64,000 bases of DNA from Ananas comosus (taxonomy: Eukaryota > Streptophyta > Magnoliopsida > Poales > Bromeliaceae), in the NCBI RefSeq assembly GCF_001540865.1, contig NC_033631.1:8194019-8258018 (forward strand), read 5' to 3'. Below the pieces are notes generated by a model. That model was not told where the DNA came from, made no database searches, and saw nothing but the letters and a program-made list of their open reading frames with translations. Positions 22,184 to 57,559 of this stretch are shown piece after piece; position 1 is the first letter of the stretch, and each line of letters starts with the position of its first letter. The translations under genes and the position numbers were made by a program.

Positions 22184-23384
22184 TAAGGTGCATTTGATTC
22201 GGTATTACTTTCCACTTTTACGTTTTTATTCTGAACTACTTGGTTTAATTTGATAAAATTTGTGTTCTTTTGCTTATTTTTCTGGTTTTAGTGTGTTAGA
22301 CTTGGTTGAGTCGGGTTCTTGTATTGTAGATTGTGCTTAGTTTGAGTTAGTTGTAGGAGTATTAGTAAAAAGTCCTTGTGATCAAGAGGTCACAAAACTA
22401 GCGAATTAGTTTACGCTGCATTTGATTCGGTATTACTCTCCAATCTCGCTCCGTTATTCTGAATTTACTGGTATTATTTGATTAAATTTGTGTTTTTTTG
22501 GTTAATTTTTGTGGTTTTAGTGAGTTTGACTTGGTTGAATCGGTTTTTTTTTTTTCGTTGTAGATTGTGCTTAGTTTGAGTTAACTTTGCTTGTTTGTAG
22601 GAGTAATAGTAAAAAGTGCTCGGAATCAACTGATCACTAAACTACTGAATTAGTTTAAGATGCATTGATTCCGTATCACTCCAGTTTCATGCTTTGTTCT
22701 GAATTATTTAGTCTTATTTGATTAAATTTGTGTTTTTCTGCTTAATTTCTGTGAGTTTGACTCGATTGAATCGATTTCCTTGTTTTGTACATTGTGCGTA
22801 GTTTTTCAGCTTAAAGAAAAGTGCTTAGTTTTGTGTTGCTTGTTTGTAGGAGAATAGTAAAAAGTGCTTGTAATCAAGAGAACACAAAACTATTGAATTA
22901 GTTTAAGGTGCGTTTGATTCCGTATCACTCTTCAATTTTGTGCTTTCATTCTCAATTATTTGGTCTTATTTGATTAAATTTGTGTTTTTCTGCTGAATTT
23001 CTGTGGTTTTCGTGATTTTGACTCGATTGAATTGGGTTCTTGTTTTGTAGATTGTGCTTAGTTTTAGTTGCTTGTCTGTAGGAGTAATAGTAAAAAGTGT
23101 ATGTAATCGAGAGAACATAAAACTATAGAATTAGTTTAAGATGCATTTGATTCTGTATCACTCTCCAATTTCGTGCTTTTATTCTCAATTATTTGGTCTT
23201 ATTTGATTATTATTATTATTATTATTATTTTGCTTAATTTTTGTGGTTTAAGTAGGTTTGACTTGGTTGAATCAATGTCTTGTTATGTAGATTGGTGCTT
23301 AGATTGAGTTAGTTTTGCTTGATTGTAGGAGTATCCGTAAATACTGCTTATAAATAAGAGACCACCAAACAGTCGAATTAGTCA
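22184..23384 (+). repeat. Five ~240-bp tandem repeats in the probable 5' UTR intron
   Basis: Units start near 22184, 22411, 22656, 22903 and 23136. Each runs from TTTAAGGTGCATTTGATTC through a TTTGATTAAATTTGTGTTTT block and a GTAGATTGTGCTTAG block to GAATTAGTTTAAG. Unit lengths vary from about 227 to 247 bp. The array starts right at the end of the probable leader, so the unit may descend from the leader-intron junction. Confidence 0.88.
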
Positions 23385-24085
23385 ACTGGGACTCTCTCAT
23401 TGTGGAAAATCCTGAAATCTGGAATAACTCGTGCTGATTTTTCAGTTGAATTTTAGATTGGTTTATGAAGTTTCATCTGAATTATTAGAGAATGCATGAT
23501 GTTCATGTTGCCAATCACTACAGTTCTTTTAATTAGCAATTTTAAACTTGAAATATTTCATTGTGACATAAAGATGCTGATTTTCTGGGGAGCAATTTTT
23601 TCCAGCAACTATAAGCTGTCTGGAAAATTGGTGCGAATCAGTCATGCGCTGCACTCATTTTTACACCCATTTAAGATGGAATTTGAGTTGATTTTCAATC
23701 CAATGAATTCAAGTGAATTAGAGTTGAAAGTGAATTTGTTTGTTTGGAATGTCATGTGAGTGGATTGACTTTATTTTTTGGTTTTCCTGTTTTAACTTTT
23801 AACCTTATTCAGATAACCCACTTGGAAACTAAAAAGTCAAAACACTTTTATATTTGAGAAAGCTGAATCTTTCCAAATTGAACCCCAAATTGTCTGATTT
23901 TCTTACACTTACTAATGAAATCATTCTATATCAAGTGGAGAACAAAGAGTAAACTACTTGCATACTCATTTACTCTTAAGAAAGTTTGAGAGTAATCTAT
24001 CTTTGTGATCAACTGTAGTGGTGTCAGCTGAGAACCAAGCCAATCTGACATTTATTAAAAATACTTATTATACAATCTAAGATTT
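23385..24085 (+). other. Intron sequence of the kinase gene, no element seen
   Basis: Mixed sequence typical of a plant intron. A chance 87-codon frame (23496-23759) has no recognisable domain. Confidence 0.45.
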
Positions 24086-25995
24086 TGTTACGATCATTCA
24101 CATATCTTAATCAGACGCACTTTCGAATTGACCCGAATTTGTAGTCTTTTTCTTATTGGATTAGAATGATTTTACTTAATAGATTAGGAAAGATATTTTA
24201 TTTTGAGATATCTACTAGATTAGAAATATCTTCTAAGATATTCTGTTGTTATTTAGTTTCTTTATCATATTAGGATTATTTTAGGCCTTTAAATAAGAGG
24301 CTTTCTTCTTTTGTAATGAATCGTCAATTTTATTAATCAAGAAGTGATTCTTTTTATGCCTTCTAACTTTGGCTAAATTAGAAGAGGAGGTCTCTCTTCT
24401 CCTTGGAGCGAAGAGGCATTCAATAGAGACATTAAATCTAGCAACTGGTACCCAAACTATAGTTAAGAACGGGAGATCCTAATAATTTGATATTAGAGCT
24501 TTGTGAAATCAGTAAGCCGAAGATTTCATCTTCTTCTTCGTGTTCGTGTTTGATCCTGATTATAGTTCTCGCTGGACTCAACGTCCTGTTTACTATCTTC
24601 TCCACTACATCAACTTTCGCTCACTATAGGTGCCTCAGCTAGAGAATTTAAAGCCGTTAGAGCTATTACAAGCCAAACCTACTCATTTAGTGCTAAACGA
24701 GTTCGTTCTTGCCTAATTTGAGCCAGTTTTAATACAACTAAGTGCTCTCGACTTATTTATATTTATTTCAGTTAATTTTTATTATAAAAAAAAAAATCTG
24801 TGCATGGCATTCAAAAGAGATTTTGGAAAATCCATAATTCTGTCTTGCAACAAGGAATCAAGTGGAGAGGAAGCAATATCTGATAAATGTGTGGAGAAAG
24901 GAATAATTAACCAATAAGAAGCCATGGAGCAATGACAATATCAACAATTTCAAGCCCTATATTGCAAATGATACAAGAATTTAAAACTTTTCGAGAAAGT
25001 TTTCTACAACAAGATGGTGCCTCGCCATCAGCACTAGAAATTCGATCACTATTCAATTTGAATAAATCTCAATTAGCTGATATTGTGTATGAAATTCGCC
25101 ATGAGGCCGATCCAACTACTCCGCGAACTATTAATCGACAAACGGAATTCCAAACTCCTCTGCACAACTTGCTGTCGCCTCCGTCAGTTGTTCCTCCATG
25201 CAACGACCAACCATTGCCAGCCTCGATAGGTTTGATTCAGCCCACGACCATTCCAATTTCGCCATTGCTCCCACAAAGCTATTTCAGTCCCATTTTCCCA
25301 TCACTGGTCGTTCCATTTACGCCACGTCGCCACCGCTACCTCAAGATGACCCAATGCCGTTGCAAGCTGCGTTGATCATTACAAAGCCATATATGGTTCC
25401 ATGTCAACACAATGCTCTAATAAATGTTGAAGTTTGGAAACTTTTGGATGGAGATTATTTATACTAGGATATTGATATGACTTCACCAATAGTCGAGCTT
25501 GGTGCACGAACAAGTTTAGTTGGTCTCCCTCATTAGTTGTTTCACTTTATGGGCTGACTCCGTGAGGACAAGGAGTGTTTGGGGGAATTGTTATGATCAT
25601 TCACAAATCCTATCAGACTCGCTCATGAATTTTAATACGACCTGAATATGTACTATTTTTCTTATTAGATTAGAACTATTTTACTCTTAGATTAGAAAAG
25701 ATATTTTATTTGAGATATCTAGTAGATTAGGAATATCTTCTGATTTATTATATTGTTGTTTAGTTTTCGTATTATATTAGGATTATCATAATAATTTTAG
25801 GCCTATAAATAAGACCCTTATCTCTTTTATAATGAATGGTCAATTTATTAATAAAGAACTGCTTCTTATTATGGCTTATAGTTTAGGCTAAGTTAGAAGA
25901 GGAGCTCCCTCTTTCCCTTGGAGCGGAGAGGCGTCCAATAGAGACGTTAAATCTATCAACTGGTATCCAAACAACAGTTAGGAGCGAGAGATTAT
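24086..25995 (+). mobile_element. Non-autonomous LTR retrotransposon
   Basis: Two ~400-bp direct repeats, 24086-24484 and 25589-25995, begin TGTTA(C/T)GATCATTCACA and share GGAGCGAAGAGGC- and CAACTGGTA-type segments. Just after the left LTR is TTTGATATTAGAGCTTTGTG, a tRNA-Met type primer-binding site. Before the right LTR is a purine-rich run (GGACAAGGAGTGTTTGGGGG). The 1.1-kb interior has one 147-codon frame (24932-25375) and no protease, reverse transcriptase or integrase. LTR divergence is visible, so the insertion is not recent. It lies in the probable 5' UTR intron of the kinase gene. Confidence 0.85.
24932..25375 (+). CDS. Small ORF inside the non-autonomous LTR element, function unknown
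   Basis: A 147-codon frame with an N-terminal half rich in charged and aliphatic residues (LQMIQEFKTFRESFLQQ, possibly helical) and a proline-rich second half. No CCHC knuckle or polymerase motif is present. Position just after the leader is where gag would start, so it may be a degenerate gag-like remnant. Host function is unlikely. Confidence 0.35.
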   Translation: MTISTISSPILQMIQEFKTFRESFLQQDGASPSALEIRSLFNLNKSQLADIVYEIRHEADPTTPRTINRQTEFQTPLHNLLSPPSVVPPCNDQPLPASIGLIQPTTIPISPLLPQSYFSPIFPSLVVPFTPRRHRYLKMTQCRCKLR

Positions 25996-26088
25996 AATGG
26001 ATTCCATTTACAATGATTTGTCATGTGTTTCTTTTGTTTAAGGCTGGAAGATGCTAGCTAGATTGTGATATTTGATTATGACCGGTAA

Positions 26089-26796
26089 ATGGTTTTGTTT
26101 GGCCTAGCTTTTGGAGAAGTGATTTCTATTGAAGTGATTTTGGTTTGGAGAATTGCTTTTAGTTAAAAGCTGTGGAGCGTTTGACTGAGTCTCGCAGGAA
26201 AGTGATTTTGTAAAATTGTTTGACAAATTTTGTGAAGTGATTTTGTAAAATTTGTAATTTAAAATTTAAACTTTTGATATTTGAATATTTGAAAATATTT
26301 AAAAAATATGAGATTTAAATCTAAATTTAAGATTTAAAATTTAAAATCAAAATTTAAAATTTAAATTTGAAATTTGAAGTTCGAAATTTCAAATTTTAAA
26401 TCCAAATTAGAAATTAGAAATTTAAAATTTACCTTTTTAAAATATAAAAATTGAAAATTTAAATTTAAAATGTTGAATCTAAAATTCAAAATTTGAAATT
26501 TGAAAATTGAAATTCGAAATTAGAAAATTGAAAATTTTATCTTAAATTTGAATTTGAATTTAAAATATGAATTTGAATTTAAAATTCGAGTTCAAAATCA
26601 AAATTTAAATTTGAAACTTGAGCCTAAATTAGAATCAAAATTTCTAAAGTAGGTTTTAGTTGCTTTTTATTTTGAGGTCTCTAAATCAGAAATCTGATTC
26701 TAAGAATTAGAATCAGATTTTACAAATGAGGTTACCAAATGCTCTAGTGAAGGAAAAATCGCCCTTAGCCCTAAAATCTGAAAAAGCAAGGCCAAA
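26089..26796. mobile_element. AT-cored MITE with TTTGGCCTAGCTTTT ends, copy 1
   Basis: The left end is GTTTGGCCTAGCTTTTGGAG and the inverted right end is GTTTGGCCTTGCTTTTTCAG. The next ~130 bp, with GAAGTGATTTTGGTTTGGAG, and the right part with ACCAAATGCTCTAGTGAAGG match copy 2 at 45737-46200. Between them is ~400 bp of AAATTT-type filler. Confidence 0.7.
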
Positions 26797-27094
26797 CTCC
26801 CTCAATGTTTGTTTGCACTAGTGGTACTTCTCCATTGCATTAGTGGTATTTCTCCATGCTATCTCAAGTAATTTTCTATTTTCTAGACAGTTTTGTTAAA
26901 CAAAAGAAAAATATTTGGTTGCTTTCATGGCAACTTAGATAGCAAGTATGATTGATTATCCTTGGAGCTAATTATAAAAATTATTTTTCTTATTTTTCTA
27001 CTTTGAAATTTTGTAGTTTCTTTTTTAGGAAAAGTTTCCTAGATAATTGAACCTTCTAGAATTTTGTGTTTCCGGGACAAGTTTCTTAAGATAA

Positions 27095-27650
27095 CTGTTT
27101 AACCTTTCTTCATATTTGCAATTACATCTCTACCATTCTGTAATAGGCCAAGTCTTGTTCCAAATGGCGTGAGGTTGGGTTGGGCCGAGTCATGTGCGAA
27201 GTGGCGTGAGGCTGGTTGGGCCGAGTCACAATCAAGACTCGTGGGCGCTGTATTTATACGTTTTAAGTGAATTGGTTGCATATTTCTAACAGCTCGAGCC
27301 TTTGGGATTAATGGTTGGCGCCAACGATCCGACGAGTGGTATTAGAGTCAGAGGTCACGGGTTCGATTTCCGCATGCTGCAAATTTATGCAGGTGATGGA
27401 GGGGGATTGTTGGCTTAATGGGCCAGCACCTTGTCCTATGACGGGAGGCCATGTTGGGTCAAGTCATGTTCGAAATAGCGTGAGGCTAGTTTTGGCCAAG
27501 TCATGTTCAAAGTTGCGTGAGGTTGGTTGGGCTGAGTCACAATCGAGATCTGTGGACACTGTGTTTGTATGTTTTAAGTGAATTGGTTGCATATTTCTAA
27601 CAGTTCGCGCTTTTGGGATTAATGGTTAGAGCTAATGATCCGACGCATTC
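27095..27650 (+). mobile_element. TRIM-like short terminal-repeat retrotransposon
   Basis: Two direct repeats of ~190 bp (about 27140-27330 and 27455-27648) share GGTTGGGC(C/T)GAGTCACAATC, GTGAATTGGTTGCATATTTC and GGGATTAATGGTT. After the first is GTGGTATTAGAGTCAGAGGTC-like primer-binding sequence; before the second is a purine run (GGTGATGGAGGGGGATTG). The interior is under 100 bp. It lies just upstream of the exon at 27694. Confidence 0.65.
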
Positions 27651-27693
27651 TACCTTTTGTACTACTTGCTTATGCCAAATTGATTCTTTGCAG

Positions 27694-27830
27694 ATATTGA
27701 CTGTGCTGATGAAACTACAGAACACGATTCTCAGGCCTCTGTTATGTAGTATGAGATGATGTACATCAAAATGACTTACAAGGGGTGAAAACCAGTTCAA
27801 AATGAGTTTGCATTCAATACCATTTGAAAA
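27694..27830 (+). other. 5' UTR part of the first coding exon
   Basis: A strong acceptor TTGATTCTTTGCAG ends at 27693. The in-frame TGA six bases before the ATG at 27831 shows that coding cannot start further upstream in this exon. Confidence 0.7.
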
Positions 27831-52592
<24,762 letters not shown>

Positions 52593-52640
52593 ATTGTACT
52601 GTCATCTGAACATGTATAGCTAGAGTAGGGAGATTAACTT

Positions 52641-52646
52641 AATAAA
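52641..52646 (+). terminator. Candidate poly(A) signal AATAAA of the kinase gene
   Basis: AATAAA lies 49 bp after the stop codon. A second AATAAA lies near 53045. Actual 3' ends cannot be seen from sequence. Confidence 0.35.
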
Positions 52647-53081
52647 CATACAGAGTCTTTGAGGTGTATGTACATCAGCTTGCTACGTTTGTTGGTTTGA
52701 TAGATGCGTTCTCTCGGTAACTTAAGAGATCTTTTAGCATCAGTATAGTGTGGTTTCTTTTCTTGTTAATATAGGATAGTGAATAAGGAGTACATTGTAT
52801 GTAATATGTATCTTATGCTACAATATAAGCACAACAATGCATCGTCAGATGTGATAAAGAGTACGGTGTATGTAATATGTATCTTATATGCTACAATATA
52901 AGTGCAACAATCCATTGTCATATATGGTAATAGATGTTTCAGATGTTCTTTGAACCCCGAAGAAAAGTTTATCAACATATACCTGTTAATGTGTCTCCCA
53001 GGTTATACTTTTAATTCTGTTATTCAGAAAGGGGGGAATAGAGAAATAAAAAGATGGAAGTTATGCATGACATGACAGTGC

Positions 53082-53185
53082 ATTGCTAAAAGCTCGATGC
53101 TTGATACTCAGAGATTCCAAGTTTGAAGCTTGGTTGATTCACATTTTTGGCTGAGTTCATTTCGAAAAAATGAATGAAGTGGATG

Positions 53186-53226
<41 letters not shown>

Positions 53227-53235
53227 AGAAAGAAA
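53082..53235 (+). mobile_element. tRNA-derived SINE copy with (CT)n insertion
   Basis: Contains GCTTGATACTCAGAGATTCC, AAGTTTGAAGCTTGG and TGATTCACATTTTTGGCTGA, aligning with the SINE at 9585-9737 read on its own strand. It ends with a (CT)n tract. Confidence 0.55.
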
Positions 53236-53246
53236 AAGGAACTTGT

Positions 53247-53352
53247 CTTTGGCTAAAAGTTTGATGTTTGATACTCGAGATCGCAAGCTCGAAGTTGAGT
53301 TTATTTCTAAAAAATGAATGAAACGGATAGCATGCTTCTCAAAAAAAAAAAG
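53247..53352 (+). mobile_element. Partial tRNA-derived SINE copy with A tail
   Basis: Repeats GGCTAAAAGTTTGATG, ACTCGAGATCGCAAG, then GAATGAAACGGATAGCATGC and an A-run, in the same orientation as the copy just upstream. The TAGCATGC end is also seen in the 9585-9737 copy. Confidence 0.55.
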
Positions 53353-53894
53353 AACTTATCTTAATAAGCAACTTATCTATTTGAGAAGTAGATATTAGAC
53401 GTTTGTAGTTATATTTTAGAGTAGGAAATTAAGATCTTGTTTGGTATTGTTGCTAAAATATGGGTGGGAGGGCTTTCCTATTGTTGTCATTGTTCCCCAC
53501 ATTGTGATGTAGAACAATTCCTTAACCCCAAAAAAAAAAAAAATAATCAGAAGAAATGGAAGCAAAAAGAAAATTATTTGCAAGTTTTTATTTTTTTTTT
53601 GTTGCCAAACGGATATCTTTTTGTAAGAATTGCAGGCAATACATCATTTCCTCCTATACCATTTTATACAGAAAAATTAGTTTTTAAAAAACAGAAAACG
53701 GCAACGATTTTATGTAGAAAAACTATTCACAAGAATAGAAAACGGCAACGATTCCAAATGAGGCCTAAAATTAAACCTTGACTCCTAGAACTTCATCTGT
53801 CAGAGATATAAGTAAAGCCAACCCATTAAGGCTCTTTTTTAATCTAATTTTGCAAATGCTGCTGCTAAAGCAGCTGCTTTGGTGCTTTTACAGC

Positions 53895-53896
53895 TC

Positions 53897-53936
<40 letters not shown>
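53895..53936. repeat. Poly(A) run of about 38 bases
   Basis: An uninterrupted A-tract next to the left end of the MITE at 53937. It may be a retroposon tail or a length-unstable homopolymer. Confidence 0.8.
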
Positions 53937-53937
<1 letters not shown>

Positions 53938-54290
53938 GAAAACTTCAAATACCATTCCCGTGGTTTCGCACTTTCTCACTTTAGTATGCTGTGGTTTAAA
54001 ATATATCACTTTCATACCCTACGGTTTTTTTTTTTTATTATTATTCTCTCTAGTACTTTTTTTCGTTAAATTAGGGTTTAGGGTTTAGGGTTTAAGGTTT
54101 AAGTGAATACTTGGTAAACCTAAATGGGGTATTTGAATTTTTTTGTATATAATTTAATGAAATGTTAACAAAGAAACTAACGAAAAGAAAAAAAATAAAA
54201 CTATAGGGTACTAAATTGATACACTTTAAACTAAAGAATACTAAAGTGAGAAAATGCGAAACCACAAGGGTGGTATTTAAAGTTTATCCA
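53937..54290. mobile_element. MITE with ~75-bp TIRs
   Basis: The left end (AACTTCAAATACCATTCCCG, then TGGTTTCGCACTTTCTCACT) and inverted right end (AACTTTAAATACCACCCTTG, then TGGTTTCGCATTTTCTCACT) are clear inverted copies. The centre has a short TTTAGGG-type run (54071-54100). The family is also present at 10705-10915. Confidence 0.75.
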
Positions 54291-55150
54291 AAAAAGAAAA
54301 AGAAAAAAAAAATCCGACTGCATCAAAATGGCAACAATTTTATAAATTTTGAAGCTTCTTAATTACATTGGTCCTGAAAACTTCGTTCGAGAGGCTTTCT
54401 ATTGCCCAAACTTTATCTTTCAACTAAATTTATATCTGTGCCATGTGTGAGCGTATTCATGATAATTTAATTATGTCACATAACATGCAGTTGGAGAAAA
54501 AAAAAAATTTTTTTTACCAATCAATAATAACTTAAAAACAGAAAAAAAAAAGAAGAAAAATAAGTAATCTGCATAATATGTAGCCGAAGAAACACGATTG
54601 CTTGCAAACAATAATTAAAGAGAAATAAAAAATATACGCAAATTAAAAGGAGAATTAATAATTGTTTGGAGGAGAATTGTAAAAGAAAAGGAGAAACATA
54701 CTCTCTAGTTTTTTGGGATTTATATAATTATTATAGTCGAAATCGACTCTGGGATTTATATATTTATGATCAAAATTTATTCTAAATAGTGATAAAATAC
54801 TAAGTTATTTAATCTAAATAAATTTATTTTTGTTAAAAACAAATTTTTTTTATCTTACTCTAGTATCTATCCGAATTCTTATTTTCTTTGATTTGATTTC
54901 TAATTATTAGAGTTATAATAGGATCACTATAGTTTAAGATATTTTTATCATATAAATTTATATATAATTGAATGAAAATGCTGTAGTATTTCCATCTTAT
55001 AGCTTTAAAATTGGACTGATTATTTATTTTTAAAATTTTTTTTTAAAGGAATTGTTTGTAAGGGTGGTTCCATGACTTTACAATATCATTGCAAGTTCTC
55101 CAGGTTTATTATATATACATATATGTATATGTATATATGTATATAAAATT
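54291..55150. other. Intergenic AT-rich DNA
   Basis: A-tracts and AT-rich sequence with no element ends or coding capacity that I can support; (TA)n-like sequence near 55110-55145. Confidence 0.45.
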
Positions 55151-55154
55151 ATAT

Positions 55155-55334
55155 TACTATACTATTAATAGTACCATGTCATTAGTGCTATTACGTTTTT
55201 AGCCCTTGGATGAAGGAATGTGCGGTTAGGATAATAGTGGTCTCCTAGGATTGAGTAGCTAGCTGGTTGGTTGAATAGTATATAATGGGTGGAAATGGTT
55301 AAAGAAATAGCTCTAAAAGAGGAAAACCTGGTAG

Positions 55335-55345
<11 letters not shown>
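55155..55345. mobile_element. Short hairpin-ended MITE
   Basis: The left end has ACTATTAATAGTACCATGTC and the right end GGAAAACCTGGTAGCACTAT. The centre has TTTAGCCCTTGGATGAAGG and GCGGTTAGGATAATAGTGG, the inverted sense of the CCTAACCGCACAT motif found at 59330 and 63485. Confidence 0.5.
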
Positions 55346-55368
<23 letters not shown>

Positions 55369-55372
<4 letters not shown>

Positions 55373-55905
55373 TTTGACTGTGCTACTATCGGTAGTAAAT
55401 TGTTTGGTTTATTACCGATTTGTTTTTGATAATAGAGCTTCCAAATCGACGATCGGCACCATTGAACATGATCTAAACCATTTAAATTATCTAGAAATCA
55501 AATTTTATGAGTTTTTGGTATCACTAACTGAATGATTAAAGGGTCACAAAATCTATAATTTTAATGGCCGATATGGTGCGTTTGCTCGTTTAACGGTATA
55601 GAAGAGTTCAAATCAACTGAATTTTTGTTAAAATTTTTTTTAAACTATTTAAAATAAGATCTAGACTCTAGATCTCAAATATAAAAATTGTATCATCACT
55701 TTTTGAAGGATATTCATTTCCAGCCATTCATTTTTCTGTTCACTTGATGGACAAGAGAACAATATCGAAAATGTGTGAAATTTGATTTCCAGATAGTATA
55801 AATAGTTTAGATCATGTTTAACGGTGCCGATTATCAATTTGGAAGCTCTATCATCGAAAACAAATCGGTAGTAAACCGAGCCGTTTACTACCGATAGTAT
55901 TTTAG

Positions 55906-55912
<7 letters not shown>
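55369..55912. mobile_element. Hairpin-ended TIR element, copy A
   Basis: The left end is GAGTTTGACTGTGCTACTAT and the right end is inverted. Each tip holds a hairpin of ATCGGTAGTAAA with its complement. It is closely similar to copy B at 59634 and keeps the uninterrupted site AAATAGTTTAGATCATG where copy B carries a CACTA insertion. Bordered by (TA)n and (CT)n. Confidence 0.8.
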
Positions 55913-55944
<32 letters not shown>

Positions 55945-55949
<5 letters not shown>

Positions 55950-56212
55950 GCAGGGCTACTGTACTATTAGGAGTATAGCAATTTTTGTGCTCCTAACTTT
56001 CTAACCATCTATCAATTTTGATGGATGATTTGGGTGAGAGAAAGAAGAGAAATGGAGGAGAAATTGGGTGTTTCAATTTCTCTTCTCTTTAAAATTCTTT
56101 CTAATTTATCTGCTCTCTTTCATTTTAACCACCCATCAAAATTAATGGACGGTTAGGAAGTTAGGAGTACAAATGCTGCTGTGCTCCTAATAGCACAGTA
56201 GCTACTATATAT
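55945..56212. mobile_element. Small hairpin-ended MITE, TTAGGAGCACAG family
   Basis: GGGCTACTGTACTATTAGGA on the left and CTCCTAATAGCACAGTAGCT on the right are inverted. Inside each tip is the matching CTCCTAACTTTCTAACCATC-type arm. About 268 bp, non-coding, flanked by TATATATA. Confidence 0.7.
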
Positions 56213-56339
56213 ATATNTTATATAGCAGATTAAAACCCTAGATGTAAAAAATTACAAAATTTCATGAATCTTACCTTTTTCTTTACGTAGAAAGTTGTAA
56301 GAACACAATGTATATCCTGATCTCTTTCAAACAGAGCAC

Positions 56340-56815
56340 AATATTCGGATACTCCAAAACCCTAAATAATGAAAACGATGGCGAAGATCGACGGAGACAG
56401 CGGAGACAGCGGAGAAGGAGGCACCGGAGAAGGAGGAAGTACTTTTTTGCAAAGACAAAATAGAAATGGTAGAGGAGAAGCAACAGTTTTCTCTCCAACA
56501 AGGCTGTTGCCTAGGTTGAAGACGGTTGTGAATGGGGCCAAGTCGCGCGTAGGAGAAGAAAGATGGGAGGGAGAGAAAGAAAGGATAACTTAAGGGATTA
56601 GGATAATAAGGTAGGGGCAAAATAGATATTTTAGATAGTTTTAACTCAAGTATACATTTAACCCATGTTTAACCCGAGTTAAACTAACAGGGGATAACCG
56701 CGGGGGTAATTTGGAATAACGGTGGAACCTATGAGGGGCATTTTAGAAAGAAAAAAAAAGTAGGGGTAGATCGGATATATTCAGACGCATGAGGGGTATA
56801 TAGGCAATTATCCCT
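56340..56815. mobile_element. Right part of an AGGGATAATTGCC-family element with a gene-like fragment
   Basis: The right end (GAGGGGTATATAGGCAATTA) and the subterminal TAACCGCGGGGGTAATTTGG block match 14710-14830 and 20538. The left part (56369-56593) is a 74-codon GC-rich frame with GDSGDSGEGGTGEGG repeats, probably captured DNA. A left TIR was not found. Confidence 0.5.
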
Positions 56816-56946
56816 ACATACATATATATATATATATATATGTATGTATATATATATGTATGTATATATATATGTATGTATATATATATGTATGTATATA
56901 TATATGTATGTATATATATATNNNNNNNNNNNNNNNNNNNNNNNNN
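56816..56946. repeat. (TATG)n/(TA)n microsatellite ending in an assembly gap
   Basis: Repeats of TATATATATGTATG run into 25 unresolved bases (56922-56946). The gap is probably the microsatellite itself. Confidence 0.9.
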
Positions 56947-56961
56947 ATATATAAAAGAGAG

Positions 56962-57498
56962 AGAGAGTTGAGCTGGAATGTTATCAATAGCAAACGAACT
57001 CCGTTGTCACCTGTTTGTTTTCAATAATGGAACTTCTAAATCGATGATCGACAACGTTGAACATGATCTATACCACTTGAAGTATGTAAAAATCAAATTT
57101 TAAATCTTTTCGACATCATTGGCCTAATGATTAAAGGGTTTCAAAATTTATAATTTTAATAGTCGATATAAGACGTTTTCTCGTTTAATGGCGTAAAGAT
57201 ATCCAAATTAATTGAATTTTGATTAAAAAATTCTTTGAACTATTTAGAACAAGATCTATACTCTCGATCTTGATTACAAGGCTTGTATTATCACTTTTTA
57301 AATGATATTCATTTTTAGCCATTCATTTTTGTGTCCACTTGATGGATAAGAGAACAATATCGAAAAAATATAAAATTTTAATTCTAGATGTTTCAAATGG
57401 TATAGATCGTGTTCAACAGTGTCGATATGGAGGCTCCATCATTGAAAATAAATAGATGGCAATGGAGCTCATTTGCTACTGATAGCATTCCAGATCAG

Positions 57499-57500
<2 letters not shown>
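56962..57500. mobile_element. Hairpin-ended TIR element, copy C
   Basis: The left end is GAGCTGGAATGTTATCAATAG and the right end is inverted CTACTGATAGCATTCCAGAT. The interior closely follows copies A and B (TCGATGATCGACAACGTTGA). Flanked by (GA)n on the left and (CT)n(TA)n on the right. Confidence 0.75.
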
Positions 57501-57556
<56 letters not shown>

Positions 57557-57559
57557 TAT

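Noticed and set aside
22184..23384. CRISPR-like or satellite array
   Set aside because: The unit is ~240 bp with diverged copies and no spacers. It is a local tandem duplication in a plant intron.
54071..54100. Interstitial telomere
   Set aside because: Only about four TTTAGGG-type units lie in the middle of a MITE; too short to indicate a chromosome end or fusion.
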